A stretch of DNA of 64,000 nucleotides from Pseudomonas promysalinigenes (lineage in GTDB: Bacteria > Pseudomonadota > Gammaproteobacteria > Pseudomonadales > Pseudomonadaceae). Below, piece by piece: positions 30,765 through 39,529 of this stretch; position 1 is the stretch's first letter; each line of letters starts with the position of its first letter. The notes beneath the pieces were generated by a model that saw only the letters and a list, made by a program, of their open reading frames with translations, was not told the DNA's origin and made no database searches. Where the stretch lies: the NCBI RefSeq assembly GCF_014269025.2, contig NZ_CP077094.1, positions 3,782,001 through 3,846,000 on the forward strand, written 5' to 3'. The translations under genes and the position numbers were made by a program.

Positions 30765-31544
30765 TTATTTCTCGACGAAGGCGCGCTCGATCAGGTAGTC
30801 GCCAGGCTCACGCATACGCGGCGAAACCTTCAGACCGAAGCTGTCGAGCACTTCGCTGGTCTCGTCGAGCATGCTCGGGCTGCCGCAGATCATGGCGCGG
30901 TCGTCTTCTGGGTTGATCGGCGGCAGTCCGATGTCGCTGAACAGCTTGCCACTGCGCATCAGGTCAGTCAGACGGCCCTGATTCTCGAAGGGTTCGCGGG
31001 TCACGGTGGGGTAGTAGATCAGTTTTTCACGCACCGACTCGCCGAAGAATTCGTTCTGCGGCAGGTGTTCGGTGATGAATTCGCGGTAGGCCACTTCGTT
31101 GACGTAGCGAACACCGTGAACCAGGATCACCTTTTCGAAGCGCTCGTAGGTTTCCGGGTCCTGAATGACACTCATGAACGGCGCAAGGCCAGTGCCAGTG
31201 CTCAACAGGTACAGGTGCTTGCCCGGCTTGAGGTCGTCGAGTACCAGGGTACCTGTAGGCTTCTTGCTGATGATGATCTCATCGCCTTCCTTCAGGTGCT
31301 GCAGCTGCGAGGTCAGCGGGCCGTCCGGGACCTTGATGCTGAAGAACTCCAGATGCTCTTCCCAGTTCGGCGAAGCGATGGAGTAGGCGCGCATGAGCGG
31401 ACGGCCGTTGTCTTGTTGCAGGCCGATCATCACGAACTGACCGTTCTCGAAGCGCAGGCCCGGGTCGCGGGTGCACTTGAAGCTGAACAGGGTGTCGTTC
31501 CAGTGATGCACACTGAGGACACGTTCGTGGTTCATGTTGCTCAT
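30765..31544 (-). CDS. fpr: ferredoxin--NADP reductase FprA
   Basis: 259-aa FAD-dependent reductase that exchanges electrons between NADPH and ferredoxin or flavodoxin. The FAD-binding motif RAYSIAS is near residue 52. The NADP-binding glycine motif is STGTGLAPF near 111. The family C-terminus ERAFVEK is present. ATG 31544 has AGGAG eight bases upstream; the open frame continues 31 codons further. It is divergent from a LysR gene that corresponds to FinR, the known activator of fpr in P. putida under oxidative stress. Confidence 0.95.
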   Translation of the reverse strand: MSNMNHERVLSVHHWNDTLFSFKCTRDPGLRFENGQFVMIGLQQDNGRPLMRAYSIASPNWEEHLEFFSIKVPDGPLTSQLQHLKEGDEIIISKKPTGTLVLDDLKPGKHLYLLSTGTGLAPFMSVIQDPETYERFEKVILVHGVRYVNEVAYREFITEHLPQNEFFGESVREKLIYYPTVTREPFENQGRLTDLMRSGKLFSDIGLPPINPEDDRAMICGSPSMLDETSEVLDSFGLKVSPRMREPGDYLIERAFVEK

Positions 31545-31614
31545 GTAAAGGGCTCCTGAAGAAAAACGCAGCGCGTAAGACGCGCAGTTGCGCGATAGTT
31601 TAGGGGCAGCCACA

Positions 31615-31642
31615 ATATCTGTTAACTGAATTATCAAGATAT
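31615..31642. promoter_or_regulatory. inverted repeat in the fpr-finR intergenic region, candidate FinR site
   Basis: ATATCT (31615-31620) and AGATAT (31637-31642) are exact inverted arms with 16 bases between. They lie between the divergent starts, where a LysR regulator normally binds. A second palindrome, ATATCGATAT, overlaps the finR start. Confidence 0.5.
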
Positions 31643-31662
31643 GTGTTATCGGTTATATCGAT

Positions 31663-32589
31663 ATGCGATTTACTCTACGCCAGCTCCAGGTATTCGTCGC
31701 CGTCGCCCAGCACCAGAGCGTGTCACGGGCGGCGAGCGTGCTATCGCTTTCGCAGTCTGCGGCCAGCACATCCATCACCGAGCTGGAACGTCAGTCGAGT
31801 TGCCAACTGTTCGACCGCGCCGGCAAGCGTCTGGCCCTCAATGCCCTTGGCCACCAGTTGCTGCCCCAAGCCGTTGCCCTATTGGACCAAGCCAAAGAGA
31901 TCGAAGACCTGCTCAATGGTAAGTCCGGCTTCGGCTCACTGGCAGTTGGCGCCACGCTGACTATCGGCAACTACCTGGCCACGCTGCTGATCGGCAGCTT
32001 CATGCAGGTTCACCCGGAAAGCCAGGTGAAGTTGCATGTCCAGAACACCGCGCACATCGTGCACCAAGTGGCGCAATACGAAATTGACCTGGGTCTTATC
32101 GAAGGCGACTGCAACCACCCGGACCTGGAAGTGCAGCCCTGGGTAGAGGACGAACTGGTGGTGTTCTGCGCACCGCAACACCCCCTTGCCAAAGCCGGGC
32201 ACGCCGATGTCGAAACCCTTTCGCAGGAGGCCTGGATATTGCGCGAGCAAGGCTCGGGCACCCGCTTGACCTTCGATCAGGCCATGCGACATCACCGCAC
32301 AAGCCTGAACATCCGCTTGGAACTGGAACACACCGAGGCGATCAAGCGAGCCGTGGAATCCGGCCTTGGGATTGGCTGCATCTCGCGCCTGGCGCTGCGG
32401 GATGCATTCCGCCGCGGCAGCCTGGTACCTGTGGAAACCCCGGAGCTGGACCTGATGCGCCAGTTCTACTTCATCTGGCACAAACAGAAGTACCAGACTT
32501 CGGCGATGCGTGAATTCCTGGATCTGTGCCGCAACTTCACAGCCGGCTTCACCCGTAGTGACGAAATCGTCCTACCGGCGATTGCCTAA
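31663..32589 (+). CDS. finR: LysR-family regulator FinR
   Basis: 308-aa LysR-type regulator. The winged HTH spans about residues 1-60 (FTLRQLQVFVAVAQHQSVSRAASVLSLSQSAASTSI), followed by a periplasmic-binding-like effector domain (about 90-295). Divergent orientation to fpr and overall similarity identify it with FinR of P. putida, which induces fpr in response to superoxide generators. The ATG at 31663 has no strong ribosome site. It overlaps the converging dgkA gene by four bases. Confidence 0.85.
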   Translation: MRFTLRQLQVFVAVAQHQSVSRAASVLSLSQSAASTSITELERQSSCQLFDRAGKRLALNALGHQLLPQAVALLDQAKEIEDLLNGKSGFGSLAVGATLTIGNYLATLLIGSFMQVHPESQVKLHVQNTAHIVHQVAQYEIDLGLIEGDCNHPDLEVQPWVEDELVVFCAPQHPLAKAGHADVETLSQEAWILREQGSGTRLTFDQAMRHHRTSLNIRLELEHTEAIKRAVESGLGIGCISRLALRDAFRRGSLVPVETPELDLMRQFYFIWHKQKYQTSAMREFLDLCRNFTAGFTRSDEIVLPAIA

Positions 32590-32954
32590 AGCAGAATCAC
32601 GCCCCACACCAGGGCAACCATCGTCAAGGCTACCAACTGTGCTGCGCTACCCATGTCCTTGGCGTTTTTCGACAAGGGATGACGCTCCAGCGAAATGCGA
32701 TCAATGGCCGCCTCCACTGCCGAGTTGAACAACTCGACAATCAGCCCAAGCAGGCACACGGCTACCATGATCGCCCGCTCTGCACGGCTGACCGGCAGCC
32801 AGAAAGCGATCGGGATCAGCACTACATTGAGCAATACCAACTGGCGGAACGCGGCCTCGCCCTTGAAGGCGGCGCGCAGGCCGTCCAGCGAATAGCCGGC
32901 AGCGTTGAAGATGCGTTTCAGGCCGGTCTGGCCTTTGAATGGCGATGGCGTCAT
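32586..32954 (-). CDS. dgkA: diacylglycerol kinase DgkA
   Basis: 122-aa integral membrane kinase that recycles diacylglycerol to phosphatidic acid. An amphipathic N-terminal helix (GLKRIFNAAGYSLDGLRAAF) is followed by three membrane helices. The active-site block ELFNSAVEAAIDRISLERHPLSKNAKDMGSAA holds the catalytic Glu and the metal ligands. ATG 32954 is preferred; an ATG nine bases earlier is possible. It converges with finR. Confidence 0.93.
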   Translation of the reverse strand: MTPSPFKGQTGLKRIFNAAGYSLDGLRAAFKGEAAFRQLVLLNVVLIPIAFWLPVSRAERAIMVAVCLLGLIVELFNSAVEAAIDRISLERHPLSKNAKDMGSAAQLVALTMVALVWGVILL

Positions 32955-33026
32955 GTGAGTCACTTCACAGCAGAAAGGCCGCAGACTAGTGCGGCAGGGG
33001 TCAAAAAAGCGTGAACACTGAAGCGC

Positions 33027-33677
33027 TCAGCTGCTGGCAACCGATTCAAGTTGTTGCAGTAGCAGCGCGGCCTGGGTTCGGGTACGCACCCCAAGCTTGC
33101 GGAAGATCGCCGTGACGTGGGCCTTGATGGTCGCTTCGGACACACTCAGCTCGTAGGCGATCTGCTTGTTCAGCAAGCCTTCACAGACCATGGTCAGCAC
33201 CCGAAACTGCTGTGGCGTGAGGCTGGCCAGCCCTTCGCTGGCAGCCTTGGCTTCGGCCGAGACATCGACCTTTTCGAAAGCCTGCGCTGGCCACCAGACC
33301 TCGCCATCGAGCACCTTCCTCACAGCGTCCTGAATGACTTCCAGGCCACTGGACTTGGGAATGAAGCCGCTGGCACCGAACTCGCGGGACTTCACCACAA
33401 CCGCGGCTTCCTCCTGAGCCGAAACCATCACCACCGGAATTTGCGGATACTGACCACGTAGCAGCACCAGCCCTGAGAAGCCATAGGCCCCCGGCATGTT
33501 CAGGTCGAGCAGCACCAAGTCCCAATCGGCTTTTTCGCTCAGGCGGGTTTCCAGTTCGGCGATACTCGCCACCTCAACCAGGCGCACGTCCGCACCCAGG
33601 CCAAGGGTAACGGCCTGGCGCAGAGCGCTACGAAACAGCGGGTGGTCATCGGCTATCAGGATTTCGTAAGTGGCCAT
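33027..33677 (-). CDS. erdR: LuxR-type response regulator ErdR
   Basis: 216-aa two-component regulator. The receiver domain (1-125) has acidic residues D10-D11, the phosphorylation site Asp-58 in LVLLDLNMPG, and Lys near 108 (IPKS). The LuxR HTH is at about 150-212 (LTPQQFRVLTMVCEGLLNKQIAYELSVSEATIKAHVTAIFRKL). Its position next to dgkA matches PA3604/ErdR, a regulator tied to ethanol and acetate catabolism. No partner kinase is nearby. Confidence 0.85.
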   Translation of the reverse strand: MATYEILIADDHPLFRSALRQAVTLGLGADVRLVEVASIAELETRLSEKADWDLVLLDLNMPGAYGFSGLVLLRGQYPQIPVVMVSAQEEAAVVVKSREFGASGFIPKSSGLEVIQDAVRKVLDGEVWWPAQAFEKVDVSAEAKAASEGLASLTPQQFRVLTMVCEGLLNKQIAYELSVSEATIKAHVTAIFRKLGVRTRTQAALLLQQLESVASS

Positions 33678-33846
33678 CTATCTATGGATCCTGTTCTGTT
33701 CCAGGCGCATAGAGTAGGGAAGCGCCTGGGGGGAATCGGCGCCAGGGATACCGAGCACGGAGGGCATACCCACGCCCCTGCCTGCTTGCCCATCCTAGCT
33801 GCCAGCCCCAACATTATGTACCAAATAAGGGTCTATGCCCCTTGGA

Positions 33847-34557
33847 CTATAGGAAGGTATGCAAACGCTGGTGGATGTCGTCCTGTTCATCCACCGGCAG
33901 CCGCCGCTTGCCGCTCAGGTAATGCAGGCTGAATACGTCCAAATAAGCATCCAGTGCCTGCGAAGCCTGAGTGTCCCCGGCCAGGTCCAGGCACATTGCA
34001 GCGACCTCGGCAGTGCAGAAATGGTCATCGCGTTTGGACCGACGCAGGCGATAGCGTGACATCTGCTCGGCTTGCAGGCTCAGAACCGGAAACCGATCAA
34101 GATACGGGCTCTTGCGGAACATCTTGCGAGCTTCGGTCCAAGTGGCATCGAGCAGGATGAACAACGGGCGCTTGCCCGGTTCACCTACCACCTTGCTCAC
34201 CACCCGCTGCTGGGCAACGAACTCGCCGGGGAAGACGATAAAAGGCTGCCATTGCGGGTCGTCGAGCAGCGCCAAGAGGCGGTCATCCACCGAGGTGCGC
34301 GACCAGCCGAAGGCGTAGGTGTCCTCGATCAGGTCAGCGATCAACCAGCCGGTGTTGGTCGGTTTCAATGGCTCGGTGTCATGCATGATCAAGCACACGC
34401 CTGAGTCGGCCTGCACCTTGGGCTTCCAGGCGCATAAGCAATGGGTGGCGATCACCCGGCAATCGGGGCAACGCTCGGCGCGCGATCCACGGGCGATGAA
34501 AGGCTTGTTGCTACGCGCCAGGCGCTCGGCACGCAAGCGTGCTACTGCATGGCTCAT
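33847..34557 (-). CDS. DTW-domain tRNA-uridine aminocarboxypropyltransferase (TapT-like)
   Basis: 236-aa enzyme of the DTW family, which forms 3-(3-amino-3-carboxypropyl)uridine in tRNA. The name-giving motif appears as LDATWTEARKM near residues 141-151. An N-terminal zinc knuckle is formed by CPDC and CLC (about 30-42). The motif YRLRR near 175 is also characteristic. The E. coli homologue is TapT (YfiP). The gene stands alone, divergent from the next plus-strand gene. Confidence 0.88.
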   Translation of the reverse strand: MSHAVARLRAERLARSNKPFIARGSRAERCPDCRVIATHCLCAWKPKVQADSGVCLIMHDTEPLKPTNTGWLIADLIEDTYAFGWSRTSVDDRLLALLDDPQWQPFIVFPGEFVAQQRVVSKVVGEPGKRPLFILLDATWTEARKMFRKSPYLDRFPVLSLQAEQMSRYRLRRSKRDDHFCTAEVAAMCLDLAGDTQASQALDAYLDVFSLHYLSGKRRLPVDEQDDIHQRLHTFL

Positions 34558-34782
34558 GCTCGCGAACCGGTGACGGGATGGTAACTGAACACGGGGGGTA
34601 ACTCGGCAAAAGCAAAGCGCTAGTCTAGCAGAGCCCGCGTCATTTGGCCGTGCAGCGAGGGGGGCGTGCCCCTATAATCGGCGTCATTGGCCAACCTGGA
34701 CGTGCCTGCGATGCAGCGCCTTTCATGGAACGCCCGCCGCCGGCGCATGTCAAAGCGCCAGTTATCGAACCAGGAGAGATTC

Positions 34783-35202
34783 ATGCTGCGTTTTATCGTC
34801 CCGGCCCTGAGCCTGTTGCTGACCCTGCCACTGGTAGCCCAGGCCGCCTCCAAGCAGGAGTTCGAGCTCAACAAGCTGCTGCAGAAGGTGGCCACTCAAA
34901 GCAGTGTCGGCACTCCCCGCGCCATCAATGAAGACATCCTCGACCAGGGCTACACCGTTGAAGGCAAGGCGCTGGTCAACCACCTGAGCGTGCGCCCCGA
35001 GCATGCCGCGCGTATGCAGGAAAACCCTGCGCAAGTGCGTAGCCAGCTGGGCGATAGCGTTTGCCGCAATAGTGGGTTCCGTAACCTGATGTCCAAAGGT
35101 GCGGTGATGGTCTACCGGTTCAGCGTGTACAAGACCAATCAACCGGTCATGGACCAGGCCTTCGATGCTGCCAGTTGCACCGCTGGCAACAAAAAGAAGT
35201 AG
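34783..35202 (+). CDS. PA3611-like small periplasmic protein
   Basis: 139-aa exported protein. The signal peptide MLRFIVPALSLLLTLPLVAQA is followed by a mature domain of about 118 aa with two cysteines (SVCRNSG and AASCTAG) that could form a disulphide. It resembles the PA3611 family annotated as quorum-sensing-regulated secreted or periplasmic proteins. The function is not established. ATG 34783 has AGGAGAG immediately upstream; the frame opens 96 bases earlier without support. Confidence 0.8.
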   Translation: MLRFIVPALSLLLTLPLVAQAASKQEFELNKLLQKVATQSSVGTPRAINEDILDQGYTVEGKALVNHLSVRPEHAARMQENPAQVRSQLGDSVCRNSGFRNLMSKGAVMVYRFSVYKTNQPVMDQAFDAASCTAGNKKK

Positions 35203-35406
35203 CTAGGTCGCCTGCTCCCCTGCCGCGCGCTGCGGCTCTTCCTCGGCGCGCATCTCTGCCAGCACGGCCTGCACATAACGTGACTGGCACTCCAGCGCTG
35301 CCAACCTACGGCGGCATTCAACTTCCAGGCTTACATGGTGTGCCTGAGCGGCATTTTCCAGCTGCTGGTAGAGCTGCCGGTCTACTTCGATGACCAAGCG
35401 ATGCAT
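35203..35406 (-). CDS. small Arc/CopG-like protein
   Basis: 67-aa protein beginning MHRLVIEVDRQLYQQLENAAQAHHVSLEVECRRRL: a beta strand followed by two helices, the ribbon-helix-helix layout. No toxin gene is adjacent. The frame opens 62 codons further upstream, but the upstream part is low-complexity and lacks a ribosome site. It is convergent with the PA3611-like gene, the stop codons being adjacent. A regulator role is plausible but unproven. Confidence 0.6.
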   Translation of the reverse strand: MHRLVIEVDRQLYQQLENAAQAHHVSLEVECRRRLAALECQSRYVQAVLAEMRAEEEPQRAAGEQAT

Positions 35407-35699
35407 ACCGCCACCTCCCGCATCGGCACCTTTCGCTTCTCCAGTTAACCAAACCCTCCGTGCCCATGGTTGCGGGCCGACGAGCGGCCAAGTCATTCGG
35501 CCCGGCGCGATGAAGCGCAACGGTCTAGATTGATAGCGAAGCCCCTGAAAAATCAAAACAGCCTGCATCACGGCCTTGAAGGCCCACTGCAATGCTCGAG
35601 ATGCACACTCGAGTCACGGCAGCCAGCGACACACGTAGTGTCGCGGCCGAGCCAGATCATCGGCCCGGTCAGAGGTTTTGCTGCAGAAGGAGACGTTGA

Positions 35700-36818
35700 A
35701 TGCCTTACCAATCCAATGAGCTGCTGTTCAATCACTTCAGAGAACACGGCATCGACTTGAGTACGATCGACCAACAACTGCAACTGGTCGCCCCCAATAG
35801 CCCTAACCTGCCCCTTTACCGCGACATGATGCTAACGGTCTTGCGCATGGCCCATGACGACGCTGACCGCTGGAACGCGAAGATCACCCTGCAGGCTTTG
35901 CGCGAACTGGACCACTCGTTCCGAATGCTTCAGCGCTACCGCGGGCGTCGCAAGGTCACCGTGTTCGGCTCTGCTCGTACGCCTGTGGAACACCCCATGT
36001 ATGCACTGGCCCAGGAGCTTGGAGCAACCCTCGCCCGGTCCAACCTCATGGTGATTACCGGAGCAGGGGGTGGCATCATGGCTGCGGCCCACGAAGGCGC
36101 CGGCAGTGACCACAGTCTTGGCTTCAACATCACCCTACCTTTCGAACAGCATGCCAACCCAACGGTTGATGGCACCGATAAGCTGCTGCCGTTCCACTTT
36201 TTCTTCATCCGCAAACTGTTCTTCGTCAAGGAAGCAGACGCGTTGGTACTCTGCCCCGGCGGCTTCGGCACACTGGATGAAGCACTCGAGGTACTGACTC
36301 TGATCCAAACCGGCAAAAGCCCGCTGGTGCCGGTGGTGTTGCTGGACTCCCCAGGTGGCTCATTCTGGCGCGACTGCCTGAACTTCATTAGCCATCAACT
36401 CGAAGAGAACCGCTATATCCTGCCCACTGACTTGAAGCTGGTGCGCCTGGTGCATAGCGCTGACGAGGCCGTTGAAGAAATCAACCAGTTCTACAGTAAC
36501 TACCACTCCAGCCGCTGGCTGAAAAATCAGTTCGTGATTCGCATGCATCACCGGCTAAACGAAGCCGCATTGCATGACATCGAGGAGGGATTTGCCGACT
36601 TGCGCCTGAGCGGTCGGTATCATCAACAGGCCGACAGCGGAGCCGAAAACGAGGTAGGCAACTTCAGCCACCTCACACGCCTGACATTCGCGTTCAATGG
36701 CCGTGATCAAGGGCGCCTTAGGGAACTGGTGGATTTCATCAACTTGCCAGAAAACTGGGCCAAGCCAGAACCGATGCATACCACCCAGCGGGCGCGGGAG
36801 GCATTGAAGGTCAGCTAG
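35700..36818 (+). CDS. LOG-family (lysine decarboxylase-like) nucleotide-binding protein
   Basis: 372-aa protein with a Rossmann-type LOG domain (about 75-265). The motif PGGFGTLDE is present, matching the PGGxGTxxE signature of cytokinin-releasing phosphoribohydrolases, along with GAGGGIMAAAHEGA. It has N- and C-terminal extensions of about 70 and 100 aa not found in short LOG proteins, so the activity may differ (nucleotide 5'-monophosphate nucleosidase PpnN is one known long relative). ATG 35700 follows AGGAG. Confidence 0.85.
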   Translation: MPYQSNELLFNHFREHGIDLSTIDQQLQLVAPNSPNLPLYRDMMLTVLRMAHDDADRWNAKITLQALRELDHSFRMLQRYRGRRKVTVFGSARTPVEHPMYALAQELGATLARSNLMVITGAGGGIMAAAHEGAGSDHSLGFNITLPFEQHANPTVDGTDKLLPFHFFFIRKLFFVKEADALVLCPGGFGTLDEALEVLTLIQTGKSPLVPVVLLDSPGGSFWRDCLNFISHQLEENRYILPTDLKLVRLVHSADEAVEEINQFYSNYHSSRWLKNQFVIRMHHRLNEAALHDIEEGFADLRLSGRYHQQADSGAENEVGNFSHLTRLTFAFNGRDQGRLRELVDFINLPENWAKPEPMHTTQRAREALKVS

Positions 36819-36855
36819 TGGCGGCGCGAAGCGCCTATGGGGTTACAAGCCTGAC

Positions 36856-37326
36856 CTAATAGTCGTCCAAATCCCGACCGCTGAGCAGTCGGCCGATCAA
36901 GTCCATGGGAAACCCGCGGTAGGCAAGAAACCGAGTTTGCTGGGCACGACTTCGAGGGTCATGGGGACGCTGCCCTGCAAACTTGCGCTGCCAGGTATCG
37001 CGCAACAGCCTCGCCCAGTCCACTTCGCTTTCACGCAGTGCCTGTTCGATATCGCTACGACTCAGGCCGCGCTGGCCCAATTCCTCGCGAATACGCGCAG
37101 GGCCATAGCCAGCACCGGAGCGGTATCGGATGAAACTTTCTAGATACCGGGCTTCGCTAAGCAGCCCTTCTTCGGCAAGCCGATCGAGCGCAGTCTCGAT
37201 CAGCTCGTCCGACGCTCCGCGTTGACGCAGCTTGCGCGTCAACTCGACGCGACCATGCTCGCGACGAGCGAGCAGGTCCATGGCTGTCCGCCTGACGGCG
37301 ACGGGGGTGTCTAGCACGGCGGACAT
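36856..37326 (-). CDS. recX: regulatory protein RecX
   Basis: 156-aa modulator that caps or inhibits RecA filaments. It has three-helix RecX repeats, with [23 protein letters not shown] near residue 15 and [16 protein letters not shown] near 75. It lies 11 bases downstream of recA on the same strand and is expected to be made by read-through of the SOS-induced recA transcript. Confidence 0.95.
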   Translation of the reverse strand: MSAVLDTPVAVRRTAMDLLARREHGRVELTRKLRQRGASDELIETALDRLAEEGLLSEARYLESFIRYRSGAGYGPARIREELGQRGLSRSDIEQALRESEVDWARLLRDTWQRKFAGQRPHDPRSRAQQTRFLAYRGFPMDLIGRLLSGRDLDDY

Positions 37327-37337
37327 ACCAGCAGCTA

Positions 37338-38405
37338 TCAGTAACCAGCGTCGGCGTCAGCCATGTCGTCGGCATCGGCTTCGACGGCAGCAGCCTTGCC
37401 CGCAGCAGCAACAGCGCCCGCGTTCAGCAGCTTCTCGCGAATCTGACGCTCGATTTCAGTGCCAATAGCCGGGTTTTCGTGCAAGTACTTGGCGGCGTTA
37501 GCTTTGCCCTGGCCAATTTTGTTGCCTTGGTAGCTGTACCAGGCGCCAGACTTCTCGACCAGGCCTTGAGCTACACCCAGGTCGATAATCTCACCGTTAC
37601 GGTAGATACCTTTGCCGTACAGAATCTGGAACTCGGCCTGACGGAACGGAGGCGAAACCTTGTTCTTGACGATTTTGACACGGGTTTCGCTGCCGACCAC
37701 TTCGTCGCCTTCCTTGACCGCGCCGGTACGACGGATGTCCAAGCGTACGGAGGCGTAGAACTTAAGGGCGTTACCACCGGTGGTGGTTTCCGGGCTACCG
37801 AACATCACACCGATCTTCATACGAATCTGGTTGATGAAGATGACCAGGCAGTTGGCGTTCTTGATGTTACCGGTGATTTTGCGCAGCGCCTGGGACATCA
37901 GGCGCGCCTGCAGACCCACGTGCATATCACCCATTTCGCCTTCGATCTCGGCCTTGGGCACCAGTGCAGCCACGGAGTCGACGATGATCACGTCAACCGC
38001 GTTGGAGCGCACCAGCATGTCGGTGATCTCCAGCGCCTGCTCGCCGGTATCCGGCTGGGAAACCAGAAGGTCATCGACGTTGACGCCCAGCTTGCCAGCG
38101 TATTCGGGGTCGAGTGCGTGTTCGGCGTCGACGAATGCGCAGGTAGCGCCGTTTTTCTGGGCTTCGGCAATGACCGAGAGGGTCAGCGTGGTTTTACCCG
38201 AAGACTCCGGGCCATAGATTTCGACGATACGCCCTTTTGGCAGACCGCCAATACCGAGCGCGATATCCAGGCCCAGGGAGCCGGTAGAGATCGCCGGGAT
38301 GGCCTGACGTTCGTGATCGCCCATGCGCATGACTGCGCCCTTACCGAATTGGCGTTCGATTTGACCCAGGGCCGCAGCCAAGGCGCGCTTCTTGTTGTCG
38401 TCCAT
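37338..38405 (-). CDS. recA: recombinase RecA
   Basis: 355-aa strand-exchange ATPase and coprotease. It starts [17 protein letters not shown] (ATG 38405, GAGG upstream). Walker [10 protein letters not shown] is near residue 66, and an acidic C-terminal tail ends [15 protein letters not shown] LexA box lies 44 bases upstream. Filamentous RecA would also stimulate self-cleavage of the neighbouring tailocin repressor. The open frame extends 39 codons upstream across the promoter and is not used. Confidence 0.98.
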   Translation of the reverse strand: MDDNKKRALAAALGQIERQFGKGAVMRMGDHERQAIPAISTGSLGLDIALGIGGLPKGRIVEIYGPESSGKTTLTLSVIAEAQKNGATCAFVDAEHALDPEYAGKLGVNVDDLLVSQPDTGEQALEITDMLVRSNAVDVIIVDSVAALVPKAEIEGEMGDMHVGLQARLMSQALRKITGNIKNANCLVIFINQIRMKIGVMFGSPETTTGGNALKFYASVRLDIRRTGAVKEGDEVVGSETRVKIVKNKVSPPFRQAEFQILYGKGIYRNGEIIDLGVAQGLVEKSGAWYSYQGNKIGQGKANAAKYLHENPAIGTEIERQIREKLLNAGAVAAAGKAAAVEADADDMADADAGY

Positions 38406-38448
38406 TGAAATCCTCACGTGTTCGACTTGGCCCTGACGGCCGGAATAC

Positions 38449-38464
38449 CTGTATAAGTAGCCAG
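38449..38464 (-). promoter_or_regulatory. LexA (SOS) box of recA
   Basis: CTGTATAAGTAGCCAG on the plus strand fits CTG-N10-CAG. It lies in the recA promoter region between recA and cinA. Confidence 0.85.
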
Positions 38465-38508
38465 TATTATTCCACAGGCAAGCGCGCGAGCAAACCCCTG
38501 TCGTCGAT

Positions 38509-38991
38509 TTACTCGGCACCAAGCTGTAACAAGCCGTCTAACGCGGCGATCACCGTCTGTCGGCGCACGGCGTCACGGTCACCGTTGAAGTGCCGGCGCT
38601 CGCTATTGACCTGGCTGCCATCGGCCCAGGCGATCCAGACGGTGCCCACCGGTTTAGCGGGCGAACCGCCATCGGGCCCGGCCACGCCGCTGACCGCCAC
38701 CGCAAACCGCGCACCACTGGCAGCCTGGGCACCTCGAACCATGGCTTCCACTACCTCCTGGCTGACCGCACCAACCTGGGCGAACAGCGCCTCGGGCACG
38801 CCCAACTGCCGTGTTTTCTGGGCATTGGAATAGGTCACGTAGCCGGCTTCGAACCAGCCCGAGCTGCCGGGCACCCGGGTTATGGCCTCGGCAATGCCGC
38901 CGCCAGTGCAAGATTCGGCTGTGGTCACTTGGGCATTCAAAAGGCGCAGATGTTCGCCCAGGCGGGTGGATAAGGCGGTGATCGGGTCCAT
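38509..38991 (-). CDS. pncC: CinA C-terminal domain protein / nicotinamide-nucleotide amidase PncC
   Basis: 160-aa protein consisting only of the CinA C-terminal domain, which deamidates NMN in the NAD salvage cycle. Motifs: [16 protein letters not shown] near residue 27, and [20 protein letters not shown] near 100. ATG 38991 has GGAG six bases upstream. It is the gene flanking the tailocin on one side, mutS being on the other, the classical mutS-cinA location. Confidence 0.94.
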   Translation of the reverse strand: MDPITALSTRLGEHLRLLNAQVTTAESCTGGGIAEAITRVPGSSGWFEAGYVTYSNAQKTRQLGVPEALFAQVGAVSQEVVEAMVRGAQAASGARFAVAVSGVAGPDGGSPAKPVGTVWIAWADGSQVNSERRHFNGDRDAVRRQTVIAALDGLLQLGAE

Positions 38992-39049
38992 GGCGAGCTC
39001 CTTCAAGGCTGCGCACTACCCTACCACCCTGATAGCGCCAGGCAAGGGC

Positions 39050-39529
39050 TCAGGGCCGCAAGCCACGAACATACGCCTGACAGGCCCGCAGCGCGATCAG
39101 TCCTCTGTCGCCGTCGTCGGTGATGGCGATAATTCGTCGAGCATGCGCCGGCTCAAGTCCGGCGCGTACGGTTGCATGATCCACCCCGCCGGCGCTGGCG
39201 GCGGCGGGCACTGGGCTGCAGAGGGTGTCGCGCTCGACGAGGACCGACAGCCGCAGATCGGCAGTAGCAAGGCGGTCACGCAGGCGAGCCTGAGCATGTT
39301 GTGCATCGGCAAGCTCCTTGAAATGACGGGTTTCACTTTCCGCCAGACGCTGCTCCAGTGCCTGACGCCGCTCGCGCTCAGCCAGCAGCCGGGCAGTTTC
39401 GGCGCTGGCCTGTGCTTGCTCCAACTGTGCCAATTGCCGCCCGTAGCGCCAGCCTTGCACCTGCCAGGCCAGCACGGCAGCCAGCGCCAGCAGCAGCGTG
39501 CCAAGCGCCAACTGCACACTTCTCAACAC
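39050..39529 (-). CDS. Rz-like inner-membrane spanin (i-spanin)
   Basis: 159-aa lysis protein. One N-terminal membrane helix (LALGTLLLALAAVLAWQV, residues about 7-24) is followed by a long coiled coil rich in Gln/Glu/Ala (about 30-90). This is the layout of Rz proteins, which with Rz1 fuse inner and outer membranes at the end of lysis. It overlaps the endolysin stop by 7 bases and contains a complete Rz1-type lipoprotein gene in another frame (39097-39306). It is the last gene of the tailocin operon. Confidence 0.88.
   Translation of the reverse strand: MLRSVQLALGTLLLALAAVLAWQVQGWRYGRQLAQLEQAQASAETARLLAERERRQALEQRLAESETRHFKELADAQHAQARLRDRLATADLRLSVLVERDTLCSPVPAAASAGGVDHATVRAGLEPAHARRIIAITDDGDRGLIALRACQAYVRGLRP
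39097..39306 (-). CDS. Rz1-like outer-membrane lipoprotein spanin nested inside Rz
   Basis: 69-aa product in a different frame of the Rz gene. It starts MHNMLRLACVTALLLPICGC, a lipoprotein signal peptide with the acylated Cys at residue 20. A short Pro-rich mature part (CPPPPAPAG) follows, as in Rz1 proteins. The ATG at 39306 has AAGGAG with seven-base spacing, a strong ribosome site inside the Rz coding sequence. Nested Rz/Rz1 pairs are known from lambda. This gene is easily missed because the frame is open further upstream. Confidence 0.85.
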   Translation of the reverse strand: MHNMLRLACVTALLLPICGCRSSSSATPSAAQCPPPPAPAGWIMQPYAPDLSRRMLDELSPSPTTATED

